This document shows positions 1 to 10,400 of a stretch of 64,000 nucleotides of DNA, piece by piece (position 1 is the stretch's first letter; each line of letters opens with the position of its first letter). The notes under the pieces are model-generated. The model had not been told where the DNA came from and ran no database searches. It was given only the letters and a program-made list of their open reading frames with translations. Position numbers and translations under genes: made by a program. Source of the stretch: Liolophura sinensis (lineage: Eukaryota > Mollusca > Polyplacophora > Chitonida > Chitonidae); the NCBI RefSeq assembly GCF_032854445.1, contig NW_027018055.1:1-64000 (forward strand). The letters run 5' to 3'.

Positions 1-262
1 TACAGAAGGGCACATAACATATAGTCAAAAGTTGAATATAGTAATGACGCAGTCGCGATGGTACATAGTACACTGTAGCCGATTTCAATTACAAAAAGAC
101 CAGGCAAAATGCAAAATTGGAAAAATTGTTCCAGTGCTGCTGACAAGAGGCTAATCCGACGTATTTTGTGACGACAAAATCGAATGGTGCAAACCGCGTT
201 GCTCTCCGACCAATACTTTTTGGCTGTAGTGACAATTGAATGATCATTGATGTCATAATCAC
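1..262. repeat. partial monomer at the left edge (unit 0)
   Basis: The window opens 3' of the subtype segment, at TACAGAAGGGCACATAACAT. This private variant (TACAGAAGG instead of TACCGAAGG, with ACATATAG and GATGGTACATAGTACACTG) is the same as in the monomers anchored at 9050, 15638, 19487, 23878 and 29365. The left edge is therefore itself the tail of a higher-order-repeat copy. It has several one-base indels relative to those copies, for example ATCACGTG-proximal ACTTTTTGG and GACAAAATCG. Confidence 0.95.
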
Positions 263-1911
263 GTGCCCAGCAACGTCTCTTACTCCATGGAAACCAGGAA
301 AATTTGCAATTTTTCAACAGCTGCCGATGCCTGGCTCAATTCCGCATCTTTTGGCACCTTATTCATGTGGGTCTGTAGTCAGTTGTACTTTTTACAGCAG
401 ACTGTATCAAGTACCTTGTGATTTTTATGTACAAAAGGTGTGGTTTTTCTACACGTAAATAAAGACATTGAGATTGTCTTGCACTTAGAAATAAGACAAT
501 TGCTGGGTGAGTTAAATGCGCTTAGCCCAAAGATTTCAGGTCTTCTGGGCTACCGAAGGGCACATAACTTATAGTCAAAAGTTGAATATAGTAATGACCA
601 GTCGCGATTGTACAGAGTACAGTGTAGCCGAATTCAATTACAAAAAAACCAGGCAAAAATGCAAAAGTGGAAAATTTGTTCCAGTGCTGCTGGTAAGAGG
701 CTAATCCAACGTATTTTGTGGCGAGAAATCGAATGGTGCAAACCGCGTTGCTCTCCGACCAATGCTTTTGGCTGTAGTGACAATTGAATGATCATTGATG
801 TCATAATCACGTGCCCAGCAACGGCTCTTACTCCATGGAAACCAGGAAAATTTGCAATTTTTCAACAGCTGCCGATGCCTGGCCCAATTCCGCATCTTTT
901 GGCACCTTATAAATGTGGGTCAGTGTTTAGTGTACTTTTTACAGCAGACTGTATCAAGTACCTTGTGTTTTTTATGTACAAATGGTCTAGTTTTTCTACA
1001 CGTAGATAAAGACATTGAGATTGTCTTGGACTTAGAAATAAGGACAATTGCTGGGTGAGTTAAATGGGCTGGGCCCAAAGATTTCAGGTCTTCTGGGCTA
1101 CCGAAGGGCACATAACTTATAGTCAATAGTTGAATATAGTGAATGACCAGTCGCGATTGTACAGAGTACAGTGTAGCCGGTTTAATTAACAAAAAGACCA
1201 GGCAAAAAATGCAAAAGTGGAAAAACTGTTCCAGTGCTACTAGTAGAGGCTAATCCGACGTATTTTGTGACGACAAATCGAATGGTGCAAACCGCGTTGC
1301 TCTCCGACAATAGTTTTGGCTGTAGTGGACAATTCAATGATCATTTATGTCATAATCACGTGCCCAGCAACGTCTCTTACTCCATGGAAACCAAAGAAAT
1401 TTGCAATTTTTCAACAGCTGCCGATGCCTGGCTCAATTCCGCATCTTTTGGCACCTTACTGAAGTGGGGTCAGTGTTCAGTTGTACTTTTTACAGCAGAC
1501 TGTATCAAGTACCTTGTGTTTTTCACGTACAAATGGTGTGGTTTTTTCTACACGTAGATAAAGACATTGAGATTGTCTTGGGACTTAGAAATAAGACAAT
1601 TGCTGGGTGAGTTAAATGGGCTTGGCCCAAGATTTCAGGTCTTCTGGGCTACCGAAGGGGCACATAACTTATAGTCAATAGTTGAATATAGTAATGACCA
1701 GTCGCGATTGTACAGAGTACAGTGTAGCCGGTTTTAATTAACAAAAAGACCAGGCAAAAATGCAAAAGTGGAAAAACTGTTCCAGTGCTACTAGTAAGAG
1801 GCTAATCCGACGTATTTTGTGACGACAAATCGAATGGTGCAAACCGCGTTGCTCTCCGACCAATAGTTTTGGCTGTAGTGACAATTCAATGATCATTTAT
1901 GTCATAATCAC
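263..1911. repeat. units 1-3 (types B, C, A; anchors 263, 811, 1360), indel-rich
   Basis: Unit 1 (type B with GTCTGTAGTC) and its tail (CCGAATTC, AATCCAACG, TTGTGGCG) match the monomer anchored at 16187 in the higher-order repeat. Unit 2 joins that tail to a type C monomer, skipping the type A monomer found between them at 16736. This looks like a product of unequal exchange. Interval lengths are 548, 549 and 552 bp, and extra or missing single bases (AAGTGGGGTC, TAGTGGACAATT, AAGGGGCAC) break the usual frames. Confidence 0.93.
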
Positions 1912-2460
1912 GTGCCCAGCAACGTCTCTTACTCCATGGAAACCAAAGAAATTTGCAATTTTTCAACAGCTGCCGATGCCTGGCTCAATTCCGCATCTTT
2001 TGGCACCTTACTGAAGTGGGTCAGTGTTCAGTTGTACTTTTTACAGCAGACTGTATCAAGTACCTTGTGTTTTTCACGTACAAATGGTGTGGTTTTTCTA
2101 CACGTAGATAAAGACATTGAGATTGTCTTGGACTTAGAAATAAGACAATTGCTGGGTGAGTTAAATGGGCTTGGCCCAAAGATTTCAGGTCTTCTGGGCT
2201 ACCGAAGGGCACATAACTTATAGTCAATAGTTGAATATAGTAATGACCAGTCGCGATTGTACAGAGTACAGTGTAGCCGGTTTTAATTAACAAAAACACC
2301 AGGCAAAAATGCAAAAGTGGAAAAACTGTTCCAGTGCTACTAGTAAGAGGCTAATCCGACGTATTTTGTGACGAGAAATCGAATGGTGCAATCCGCGTTG
2401 CTCTCCGACCAATACTTTTGGCTGTAGCGACAATTCAATGATCATTGATGTCATAATCAC

Positions 2461-3009
2461 GTGCGTAGCAACGGCTCTTACTCCATGGAAACCAGGGAAA
2501 TTTGCAATTTTTCAACAGCTGCCGATGCCTGGCTCAATTCCGCATCTTTTGGCACCTTACTGAAGTGGGTCAGTGTTCAGTTGTACTTTTTACAGCAGAC
2601 TGTATCAAGTACCTTGTGTTTTTCACGTACAAATGGTGTGGTTTTTCTACACGTAGATAAAGACATTGAGATTGTCTTGCACTTAGAAGTAAGGCAATTG
2701 CTGGGTGAGTTAAATGGGCTTGGCCCAAAGATTTGTCGTCTTCTGGGCTACCGAAGGGCACACAACTTATAGTCAAAAGTTGAATATAGTAATGACCAGT
2801 CGCGATTGTACAGAGTACAGTGTAGCCGATTTCAATTAACAAAAAGACCAGGCAAAAATGCAAAAGTGGTCAAACTGTTCCAGTGCTGCTGGTAAGAGGC
2901 TAATCCGACGTATTTTGTGACGAGAAATCGAATGGTGCAATCCGCGTTGCTCTCCGACCAATACTTTTGGCTGTAGCGACAATTGAATGATCATTGATGT
3001 CATAATCAC
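2461..3009 (+). repeat. representative full-length monomer (unit 5, type A, CACGTGCGT variant)
   Basis: This is a clean 549-bp copy used here as a reference; its G+C content is about 43% by hand count. In order it holds the anchor palindrome, an NcoI-type CCATGG site, a PvuII-type CAGCTG site, the subtype-defining segment (TTACTGAAGTGGG), a T5-loop hairpin, the GACATTGAGATTGTC dyad, a GGGC/GCCC hairpin, a TCGCGA palindrome next to a GTACAGA/GTACAGT doublet, an A-tract-rich segment, and finally AATGATCATT just before the next anchor. I see no internal sub-repeat of half or a third of the monomer. 549 is 3 x 183, so the array keeps frame from copy to copy and also equals about three nucleosome repeat lengths. 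The former has no coding consequence, because all frames contain stops. Confidence 0.95.
2986..2995. other. AATGATCATT palindrome (example copy)
   Basis: A 10-bp perfect palindrome containing TGATCA sits 24 bp before each anchor in most monomers. Frequent losses are TGATTAT (6830, 42530, 44720, 49110 regions), AATAATC (26577, 32090, 48010, 50205) and GATCAGTATG (49660). It gives a symmetric protein-binding possibility but no known motif is claimed. Confidence 0.6.
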
Positions 3010-3012
3010 GTG
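3007..3012. other. CACGTG palindrome used as monomer anchor (example copy)
   Basis: The hexamer CACGTG is present in nearly all monomers; exceptions include CACCTG at 8499, 34860 and 37604, TACGTT at 37055 and CATGTG at 49128. CACGTG is the canonical E-box core bound by bHLH factors in animals, fungi and plants (G-box core). That it is used here is not shown; a 6-bp match once per monomer is weak evidence. Confidence 0.5.
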
Positions 3013-3046
3013 CCCAGCAACGGCTCTTACTCCATGGAAACCAGGG

Positions 3047-3059
3047 AAATTTGCAATTT
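3047..3059. other. AAATT-TGC-AATTT inverted repeat (example copy)
   Basis: A perfect 5-bp arm dyad with a TGC centre lies about 40 bp after the anchor. In monomers with GGAAAATTTGC the arms extend to 6 bp. The variant GGATATTTGC shortens them, so the dyad quality tracks monomer subtype. Confidence 0.5.
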
Positions 3060-3184
3060 TTCAACAGCTGCCGATGCCTGGCTCAATTCCGCATCTTTTG
3101 GCACCTTACTGAAGTGGGTCAGTGTTCAGTTGTACTTTTTACAGCAGACTGTATCAAGTACCTTGTGTTTTTCACGTACAAATG

Positions 3185-3201
3185 GTGTGGTTTTTCTACA
3201 C
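3185..3201 (+). other. T5-loop hairpin GTGTGG/CTACAC (example copy)
   Basis: GTGTGGTTTTTCTACAC can fold, in RNA, into a 6-bp stem (one G-U) closed by a five-U loop. It is present in most monomers. Common C-type variants read GTCTGG and weaken the stem. It is not a transcription terminator in the bacterial sense; in a eukaryote a T5 run could stop RNA polymerase III, but no pol III promoter is visible here. Confidence 0.45.
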
Positions 3202-3208
3202 GTAGATA

Positions 3209-3227
3209 AAGACATTGAGATTGTCTT
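3209..3227. other. GACATTGAGATTGTC central dyad (example copy)
   Basis: AAGACATTGAGATTGTCTT pairs end to end except for one T-T mismatch, with a GAG centre. In the monomers of the 49.3 kb and 55.9-59.8 kb regions the left arm reads GACAAT, which makes the 8-bp arms perfect. It lies about 200 bp after the anchor. Confidence 0.55.
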
Positions 3228-3263
3228 GGACTTAGAAATAAGACAATTGCTGGGTGAGTTAAA

Positions 3264-3276
3264 TGGGCTTGGCCCA
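3264..3276. other. TGGGC-TTG-GCCCA hairpin (example copy)
   Basis: A perfect 5-bp dyad. Subtypes read GGGCTTAGCCC or GGGCTGGGCCC, which keep the pairing while changing the centre. Others read GCGCTTAGCCC or GGGCTTATCCC, which break one pair. It is the strongest G+C-rich stem in the monomer. Confidence 0.5.
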
Positions 3277-3348
3277 AAGATTTCAGGTCTTCTGGGCTAC
3301 CGAAGGGCACATAACTTATAGTCAATAGTTGAATATAGTAATGACCAG

Positions 3349-3370
3349 TCGCGATTGTACAGAGTACAGT
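3349..3370 (+). other. TCGCGA palindrome followed by GTACAGA/GTACAGT doublet (example copy)
   Basis: TCGCGA is followed three bases later by two 7-bp near-identical direct repeats (3357-3363 and 3364-3370). This is one of the least variable stretches. The main variant is GATGGTACATAGTAC in the TTACAGAAGG and ACATATAG monomers. TCGCGA is lost at about 40143 (TCGTGA). Confidence 0.5.
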
Positions 3371-3387
3371 GTAGCCGGTTTTAATTA

Positions 3388-3423
3388 ACAAAAAGACCAG
3401 GCAAAAATGCAAAAGTGGAAAAA
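3388..3423 (+). other. phased A-tract segment, candidate bent DNA (example copy)
   Basis: Four A-runs of 4-5 bases lie at 3390-3394, 3403-3407, 3411-3414 and 3419-3423. Their mean centre-to-centre spacing is about 9.7 bp, close to one helical turn, although the individual steps are uneven (13, 7.5 and 8.5). Phased A-tracts curve DNA, and intrinsic curvature is common in satellites. Actual bending here is inferred only. Confidence 0.45.
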
Positions 3424-4107
3424 CTGTTCCAGTGCTACTAGTAAGAGGCTAATCCGACGTATTTTGTGACGACAAATCGAATGGTGCAAACCGCGTTGCT
3501 CTCCGACCAATAGTTTTGGCTGTAGTGACAATTCAATGATCATTTATGTCATAATCACGTGCCCAGCAACGTCTCTTACTCCATGGAAACCAAAGAAATT
3601 TGCAATTTTTCAACAGCTGCCGATGCCTGGCTCAATTCCGCATCTTTTGGCACCTTACTGAAGTGGGTCAGTGTTCAGTTGTACTTTTTACAGCAGACTG
3701 TATCAAGTACCTTGTGTTTTTCACGTACAAATGGTGTGGTTTTTCTACACGTAGATAAAGACATTGAGATTGTCTTGGACTTAGAAATAAGACAATTGCT
3801 GGGTGAGTTAAATGGGCTTGGCCCAAAGATTTCAGGTCTTCTGGGCTACCGAAGGGCACATAACTTATAGTCAATAGTTGAATATAGTAATGACCAGTCG
3901 CGATTGTACAGAGTACAGTGTAGTCGATTTCAATTGACAAAAAGACCAGGCAAAAATGCAAAAGTGGAAAAAATGTTCCAGTGCTGCTGGTAAGAGGCTA
4001 ATCCGACGTATTTTGTGGCGAGAAATCGAATGGTGCAAACCGCGTTGCTCTCCGACCAATACTTTTGGCTGTAGTGACAATTGAATGATCATTGATGTCA
4101 TAATCAC

Positions 4108-7100
4108 GTGCCCAGCAACGGCTCTTACTCCATGGAAACCAGGGATATTTGCAATTTTTTAACAGCTGCCGATGCCTGGCCCAATTCCGCATTTTTAGGC
4201 ACCTTATTCATGTGGGTCTGTGGTCAGTTGAACTTTTTACAGCAGACTGTATCAAGTACCTTGTGTTTTTTATGTACAAATGGTCTGGTTTTTCTACACG
4301 TGGATAAAGACATTGAGTTTGTCTTAGACTTAGAAGTAAGACAATTGCTGGGTGAGTTAAATGGGCTTAGTCCAAAGATTTGACGTCTTCTGGGCTACCG
4401 AAGGGCACATAACTTATAGTCAAAAGTTGAATATAGTAATGACCAGTCGCGATTGTACAGAGTACAGTGTAGCCGATTTCAATTAACAAAAAGACCAGGC
4501 AAAAATGCAAAAGTGGAAAAACTGTTCCAGTGCTGCTGGTAAGAGGCTAATCCGACGTATTTTGTGACGAGAAATCGAATGGTGCAAACCGCGTTGCTCT
4601 CCGACCAATACTTTTGGCTGTAGCGACAATTGATTGATTATTGATGTCATAATCACGTGCCCAGCAACGGCTCTTACTCCATGGAAACCAGGGATATTTG
4701 CAATTTTTTAACAGCTGCCGATGCCTGGCCCAATTCCGCATCTTTTGGCACCGTACTGAAGTGGGTCAGTGTTCAGTTGTACTTTTTACAGCAGACTGTA
4801 TCAAGTACCTTGTGTTTTTCACGTACAAATGGTGTGGTATTTCTACACGTAGATAAAGACATTGAGAGTGTCTTGCACTTAGAAGTAACACAATTGCTGG
4901 GTGAGTTAAATGCTCTTAGCCCAAAGATTTCAGGTCTTCTGGGCTACCGAAGGGCACATAACTTATAGTCAAAAGTTGAATATAGTAATGACCAGTCGCG
5001 ATTGTACAGAGTACAGTGTAGTCGATTTCAATTGACAAAAAGACCAGGCAAAAATGCAAAAGTGGAAAAAATGTTCCAGTGCTGCTGGTAAGAGGCTAAT
5101 CCGACGTATTTTGTGGCGAGAAATCGAATGGTGCAAACCGCGTTGCTCTCCGACCAATACTTTTGGCTGTAGTGACAATTGAATGATCATTGATGTCATA
5201 ATCACGTGCGTAGCAACGGCTCTTACTCCATGGAAACCAGGGATATTTGCAATTTTTTAACAGCTGCCGATGCCTGGCCCAATTCCGCATTTTTAGGCAC
5301 CTTATTCATGTGGGTCTGTGGTCAGTTGAACTTTTTACAGCAGACTGTATCAAGTACCTTGTGTTTTTTATGTACAAATGGTCTGGTTTTTCTACACGTG
5401 GATAAAGACATTGAGTTTGTCTTAGACTTAGAAGTAAGACAATTGCTGGGTGAGTTAAATGGGCTTAGTCCAAAGATTTGACGTCTTCTGGGCTACCGAA
5501 GGGCACATAACTTATAGTCAAAAGTTGAATATAGTAATGACCAGTCGCGATTGTACAGAGTACAGTGTAGCCGATTTCAATTAACAAAAAGACCAGGCAA
5601 AAATGCAAAAGTGGAAAAACTGTTCCAGTGCTGCTGGTAAGAGGCTAATCCGACGTATTTTGTGACGAGAAATCGAATGGTGCAAACCGCGTTGCTCTTC
5701 GACCAATACTTTTGGCTGTAGCGACAATTGATTGATTATTGATGTCATAATCACGTGCCCAGCAACGGCTCTTACTCCATGGAAACCAGGGATATTTGCA
5801 ATTTTTTAACAGCTGCCGATGCCTGGCCCAATTCCGCATCTTTTGGCACCGTACTGAAGTGGGTCAGTGTTCAGTTGTACTTTTTACAGCAGACTGTATC
5901 AAGTACCTTGTGTTTTTCACGTACAAATGGTGTGGTTTTTCTACACGTAGATAAAGACATTGAGATTGTCTTGCACTTAGAAGTAAGCCAATTGCTGAGT
6001 GAGTTAAATGGGCTTCGCCCAAAGATTTGTCGTCTTCTGGGCTACCGAAGGGCACATAACTTATAGTCAAAAGTTGAATATAGTAATGACCAGTCGCGAT
6101 TGTACAGAGTACAGTGTAGTCGATTTCAATTAACAAAAAGACCAGGCAAAAATGCAAAAGTGGAAAAAATGTTCCAGTGCTGCTGGTAAGAGGCTAATCC
6201 GACGTATTTTGTGACGACAAATCGAATGGGGCAAACCGCGTTGCTCTCCGACCAATACTTTTGGCTGTAGTGACAACTGAATGATCATTGATGTCATAAT
6301 CACGTGCCCAGCAACGGCTCTTACTCCATGGAAACCAGGGAAATTTGCAATTTTTCAACAGCTGCCGATGCCTGGCTAAATTCCGCATCTTTTGGCACCT
6401 GATTCATGTGGGTCTGTTGTCAGTTGTACTTTTTACAGCAGACTGTATCAAGTACCATGTGATTTTTATGTACAAAAGGTGTGGTTTTTCTACACGTAAA
6501 TAAAGACATTGAGATTGTCTTGCACTTAGAAGTAACACAATTGCTGGGTGAGTTAAATGCTCTTAGCCCAAAGATTTCAGGTCTTCTGGGCTACCGAAGG
6601 GCACATAACTTATAGTCAAAAGTTGAATATAGTAATGACCAGTCGCGATTGTACAGAGTACAGTGTAGTCGATTTCAATTGACAAAAAGACCAGGCAAAA
6701 ATGCAAAAGTGGAAAAAATGTTCCAGTGCTGCTGACAAGAGGCTAATCCGACGTATTTTGTGGCGAGAAATCGAATGGTGCAATCCGCGTTGCTCTCCGA
6801 CCAATACTTTTGGCTGTAGTGACAATTGAATGATTATTGATGTCATAATCACGTGCCCAGCAACGGCTCTTACTCCATGGAAACCAGGGATATTTGCAAT
6901 TTTTTAACAGCTGCCGATGCCTGGCCCAATTCCGCATTTTTAGGCACCTTATTCATGTGGGTCTGTGGTCAGTTGAACTTTTTACAGCAGACTGTATCAA
7001 GTACCTTGTGTTTTTTATGTACAAATGGTCTGGTTTTTCTACACGTGGATAAAGACATTGAGTTTGTCTTAGACTTAGAAGTAAGACAATTGCTGGGTGA

Positions 7101-7402
7101 GTTAAATGGGCTTAGTCCAAAGATTTGACGTCTTCTGGGCTACCGAAGGGCACATAACTTATAGTCAAAAGTTGAATATAGTAATGACCAGTCGCGATTG
7201 TACAGAGTACAGTGTAGCCGATTTCAATTAACAAAAAGACCAGTTAAAAAATGCAAAAGTGGAAAAACTGTTCCAGTGCAACTGGTAAGAGGCTAATCCG
7301 ACGTATTTTGTGACGAGAAATCGAATGGTGCAAACCGCGTTGCTCTCCGACCAATACTTTTGGCTGTAGTGACAATTGAATGATCATTGATGTCATAATC
7401 AC
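4108..7402. repeat. units 8-13: B-A dimer higher-order segment (anchors 4108, 4657, 5206, 5755, 6304, 6853)
   Basis: A B-type monomer with private changes (ATTTTTAGGC, GTGGTCAGTTGAAC, CACGTGGATAAAG, TTGAGTTTGTCTTAGAC) occurs at 4108, 5206 and 6853. At 4108 and 5206 it alternates with an A-type monomer carrying GCACCGTACTGAAG (4657, 5755). From about 3890 to 4830 the sequence is copied at about 4988-5930, a 1098-bp (two-monomer) tandem duplication. In the part I compared base by base, 4108-4390 against 5206-5488, the only difference is GTGCCC versus GTGCGT. Unit 12 (6304) is a B monomer of the GATTCATG kind. Confidence 0.93.
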
Positions 7403-10400
7403 GTGCCCAGCAACGTCTCTTGCTCCATGGAAACCAGGGAAATTTGCAATTTTTCAACAGCTGCCGATGCCTGGCCCAATTCCGCATCTTTTGGCACCTT
7501 ACTGAAGTGGGTCAGTGTTCAGTTGTACTTTTTACAGCAGACTGTATCAAGTACCTTGTGTTTTTAACGTACAAATGGTGTGGTTTTTCTACACGTAGAT
7601 AAAGACATTGAGATTGTCTTGCACTTAGAAATAAGGCAATTGCTGGGTGAGTTAAATGGGCTTGGCCCAAAGATTTGTCGTCTTCTGGGCTACCGAAGGG
7701 CACATAACTTATAGTCAAAAGTTGAATATAGTAATGACCAGTCGCGATTGTACAGAGTACAGTGTAATCGATTTCAATTAACAAAAAGACCAGGCAAAAA
7801 TGCAAAAGTGGAAAAAATGTTCCAGTGCTGCTGGTAAGAGGCTAATCCGACGTATTTTGTGACGAGAAATCGAATGGTGCAAACCGCGTTGCTCTCCGAC
7901 CAATAGTTTTGGCTGTAGTCACAATTCAATGATCATTGATGTCATAATCACGTGCCCAGCAACGTCTCTTACTCCATGGAAACCAGGAAAATTTGCAATT
8001 TTTTAACAGCTGCCGATGCCTGGCTCAATTCCGCATCTTTTCACACCTTACTGAAGTGGGTCAGTGTTCAGTTGTACTTTTTACAGCAGACTGTATCAAG
8101 TACCCTGTGTTTTTCACGTACAAATTGTGTGGTTTTTCTACACGTAGATAAAGACATTGAGATTGTCTTGGACTTAGAAATAAGACAATTGCTGGGTGAG
8201 TTAAATGAGCTGGGCCCAAAGATTTCAGGTCTTCTGGGCTGCCGAAGGGCACATAACTTATAGTCAATAGTTGAATATAGTAATGACCAGTCGCGATTGT
8301 ACAGAGTACAGTGTAGCCGGTTTTAATTAACGAAAAGACCAGGCAAAAATGCAAAAGTGGAAAAACTGTTCCAGTGCTACTAGTAAGAGGCTAATCCGAC
8401 GTATTTTGTGACGAGAAATCGAATGGTGCAATCCGCGTTGCTCTCCGACCAATACTTTTGGCTGTAGCGACAATTGAATGATCATTTATGTCATAATCAC
8501 CTGTCCAGCAACGGCTCTTACTTCATGGAAACCAGGAAAATTTGCAATTTTTCATCAGCTGCCGATGCCTGGCTAAATTCCGCATCTTTTGGCACCTGAT
8601 TCATGTGGGTCTGTTGTCAGTTGTACTTTTTACAGCAGACTGTATCAAGTACTTTGTGATTTTTATGTACAAAAGGTGTGGTTTTTCTACACGTAAATAA
8701 AGACATTGAGATTGTCTTGCACTTAGAAGTAACACAATTGCTGGGTGAGTTAAATGGGCTTATCCCAAAGATTTGACGTCTTCTGGGCTACCGAAGGGCA
8801 CATAACTTATAGTCAAAAGTTGAATATAGTAATGACCAGTCGCGATTGTACAGAGTACAGTGTAGCCGGCTTCAATTAACAAAAACACCAGGCAAAAATC
8901 CAAAAGTGGAAAAACTGTTCCAGTGCAACTAGTAAGAGGCTAATCCGACGTATTTTGTGACGAGAATTTAAATGGTGCAATCCCCGTTGCTCTCCGACCA
9001 ATACTTTTGGCTGTAGCGACAATTGATTGATCATTTATGTCATAATCACGTGCGTAGCAACGGCTCTTACTCCATGGAAACCAGGGAAATTTGCAATTTT
9101 TCAACAGCTGCCGATGCCTGGCCCAATTCCGCATCTTTTGGCACCTTACTGAAGTGGGTCAGTGTTCAGTTGTACTTTTTACAGCAGACTGTATCAAGTA
9201 CCTTGTGTTTTTCACGTACAAATAATGTGGTTTTTCTACACGTAGATAAAGACATTGAGATTGTCTTTGACTTAGAAGTAAGGCAATTGCTGGGTGAGTT
9301 AAATGGGCTTAGCCCAAAGACTTCAGGTTTTCTGGGTTACAGAAGGGCACATAACATATAGTCAAAAGTTGAATATAGTAATGACCAGTCGCGATGGTAC
9401 ATAGTACACTGTAGCCGATTTCAATTAACAAAAAGACCAGGCAAAAATGCAAAATTGGAAAAATTGTTCCAGTGCTGCTGGTAAGAGGCTAATCCGACGT
9501 ATTTTGTGACGACAAATCGAATGGTGCAATCCGCGTTGCTCTCCGACCAATACTTTTGGCTGTAGTGACAATTGAATGATCATTGATGTCATAATCACGT
9601 GCCCAGCAACGTCTCTTACTCCATGGAAACCAGGGATATTTGCAATTTTTTAACAGCTGCCGATGCCTGGCCCAATTCCGCATCTTTAGGCACCTTATTC
9701 ATGTGGGTCTGTGGTCAGTTGAACTTTTTACAGCAGACTGTATCAAGAACCTTGTGTTTTTCATGTACAAATGGTCTGGTTTTTCTACACGTAGATAAAG
9801 ACATTGAGATTGTCTTAGACTTAGAAGTAAGACAATTGCTGGGTGAGTTAAATGGGCTTAGTCCAAAGATTTGACGTCTTCTGGGCTACCGAAGGGCACA
9901 TAACTTATAGTCAAAAGTTGAATATAGTAATGACCAGTCGCGATTGTACAGAGTACAGTGTAGCCGATTTCAATTAACAAAAAGACCAGGTAAAGAATGC
10001 AAAAGTGGAAAAACTGTTCCAGTGCAACTGGTAAGAGGCTAATCCGACGTATTTTGTGACGAGAAATCGAATGGTGCAAACCGCGTTGCTCTCCGACCAA
10101 TACTTTTGGCTGTAGTGACAATTGAATGATCATTGATGTCATAATCACGTGCCCAGCAACGTCTCTTACTCCATGGAAACCAGGGAAATTTGCAATTTTT
10201 CAACAGCTGCCGATGCCTGGCCCAATTCCGCATCTTTTGGCACCTTACTGAAGTGGGTCAGTGTTCAGTTGTACTTTTTACAGCAGACTGTATCAAGTAC
10301 CTTGTGTTTTTAACGTACAAATGATGTGGTTTTTCTACACGTAGATAAAGACATTGAGATTGTCTTGCACTTAGAAGTAAGGCAATTGCTGGGTGAGTTA

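Larger units (their letters stand above)
1912..4107. repeat. units 4-7 (all type A; anchors 1912, 2461, 3010, 3559)
   Basis: Four exact 549-bp monomers. Units 4 and 7, 1647 bp apart (three monomers), agree over the roughly 340 bp compared after the anchor: GTCTCTT, ACCAAAGAAATT, GGACTTAGAAATAAG, TTTCAGG and TCAATAGTTG. Unit 6 differs from them mainly in the first 60 bp. Unit 5 is the odd one, with GTGCGTAGC, GCACTTAGAAGTAAGG and TTGTCGTC. The pattern suggests a trimer duplication that left one full turn. Confidence 0.93.

Noticed and set aside
1912-2223. Plus-strand open frame of about 103 codons, repeated in many monomers (GTG start at the anchor)
   Set aside because: It recurs only because the monomer recurs. 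In many copies it is cut by TTTGACG (stop), by AAATG/TTATAG changes or by one-base indels. Differences are mostly amino-acid changing, there is no recognisable domain, and opposite-strand frames overlap it. I read it as a shadow of the satellite.
3185-3201. Rho-independent terminator
   Set aside because: The stem is short and the T-run is the loop, not the tail. The context is a eukaryotic satellite.
3270-3320. CENP-B box
   Set aside because: I looked for the NTTCGNNNNANNCGGGN core on both strands. The reverse-strand TTCG occurrences (from CCGAAG and ATCGAAT) lack the central A and the CGGG part, so there is no real match.
3998-4192. Recurring minus-strand 64-codon frame found in dozens of copies
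   Set aside because: The composition is rich in Trp/Arg/Ser with no domain. It starts inside the subtype-variable segment and disappears whenever that segment changes. There is no start-site or codon-position conservation to support translation.
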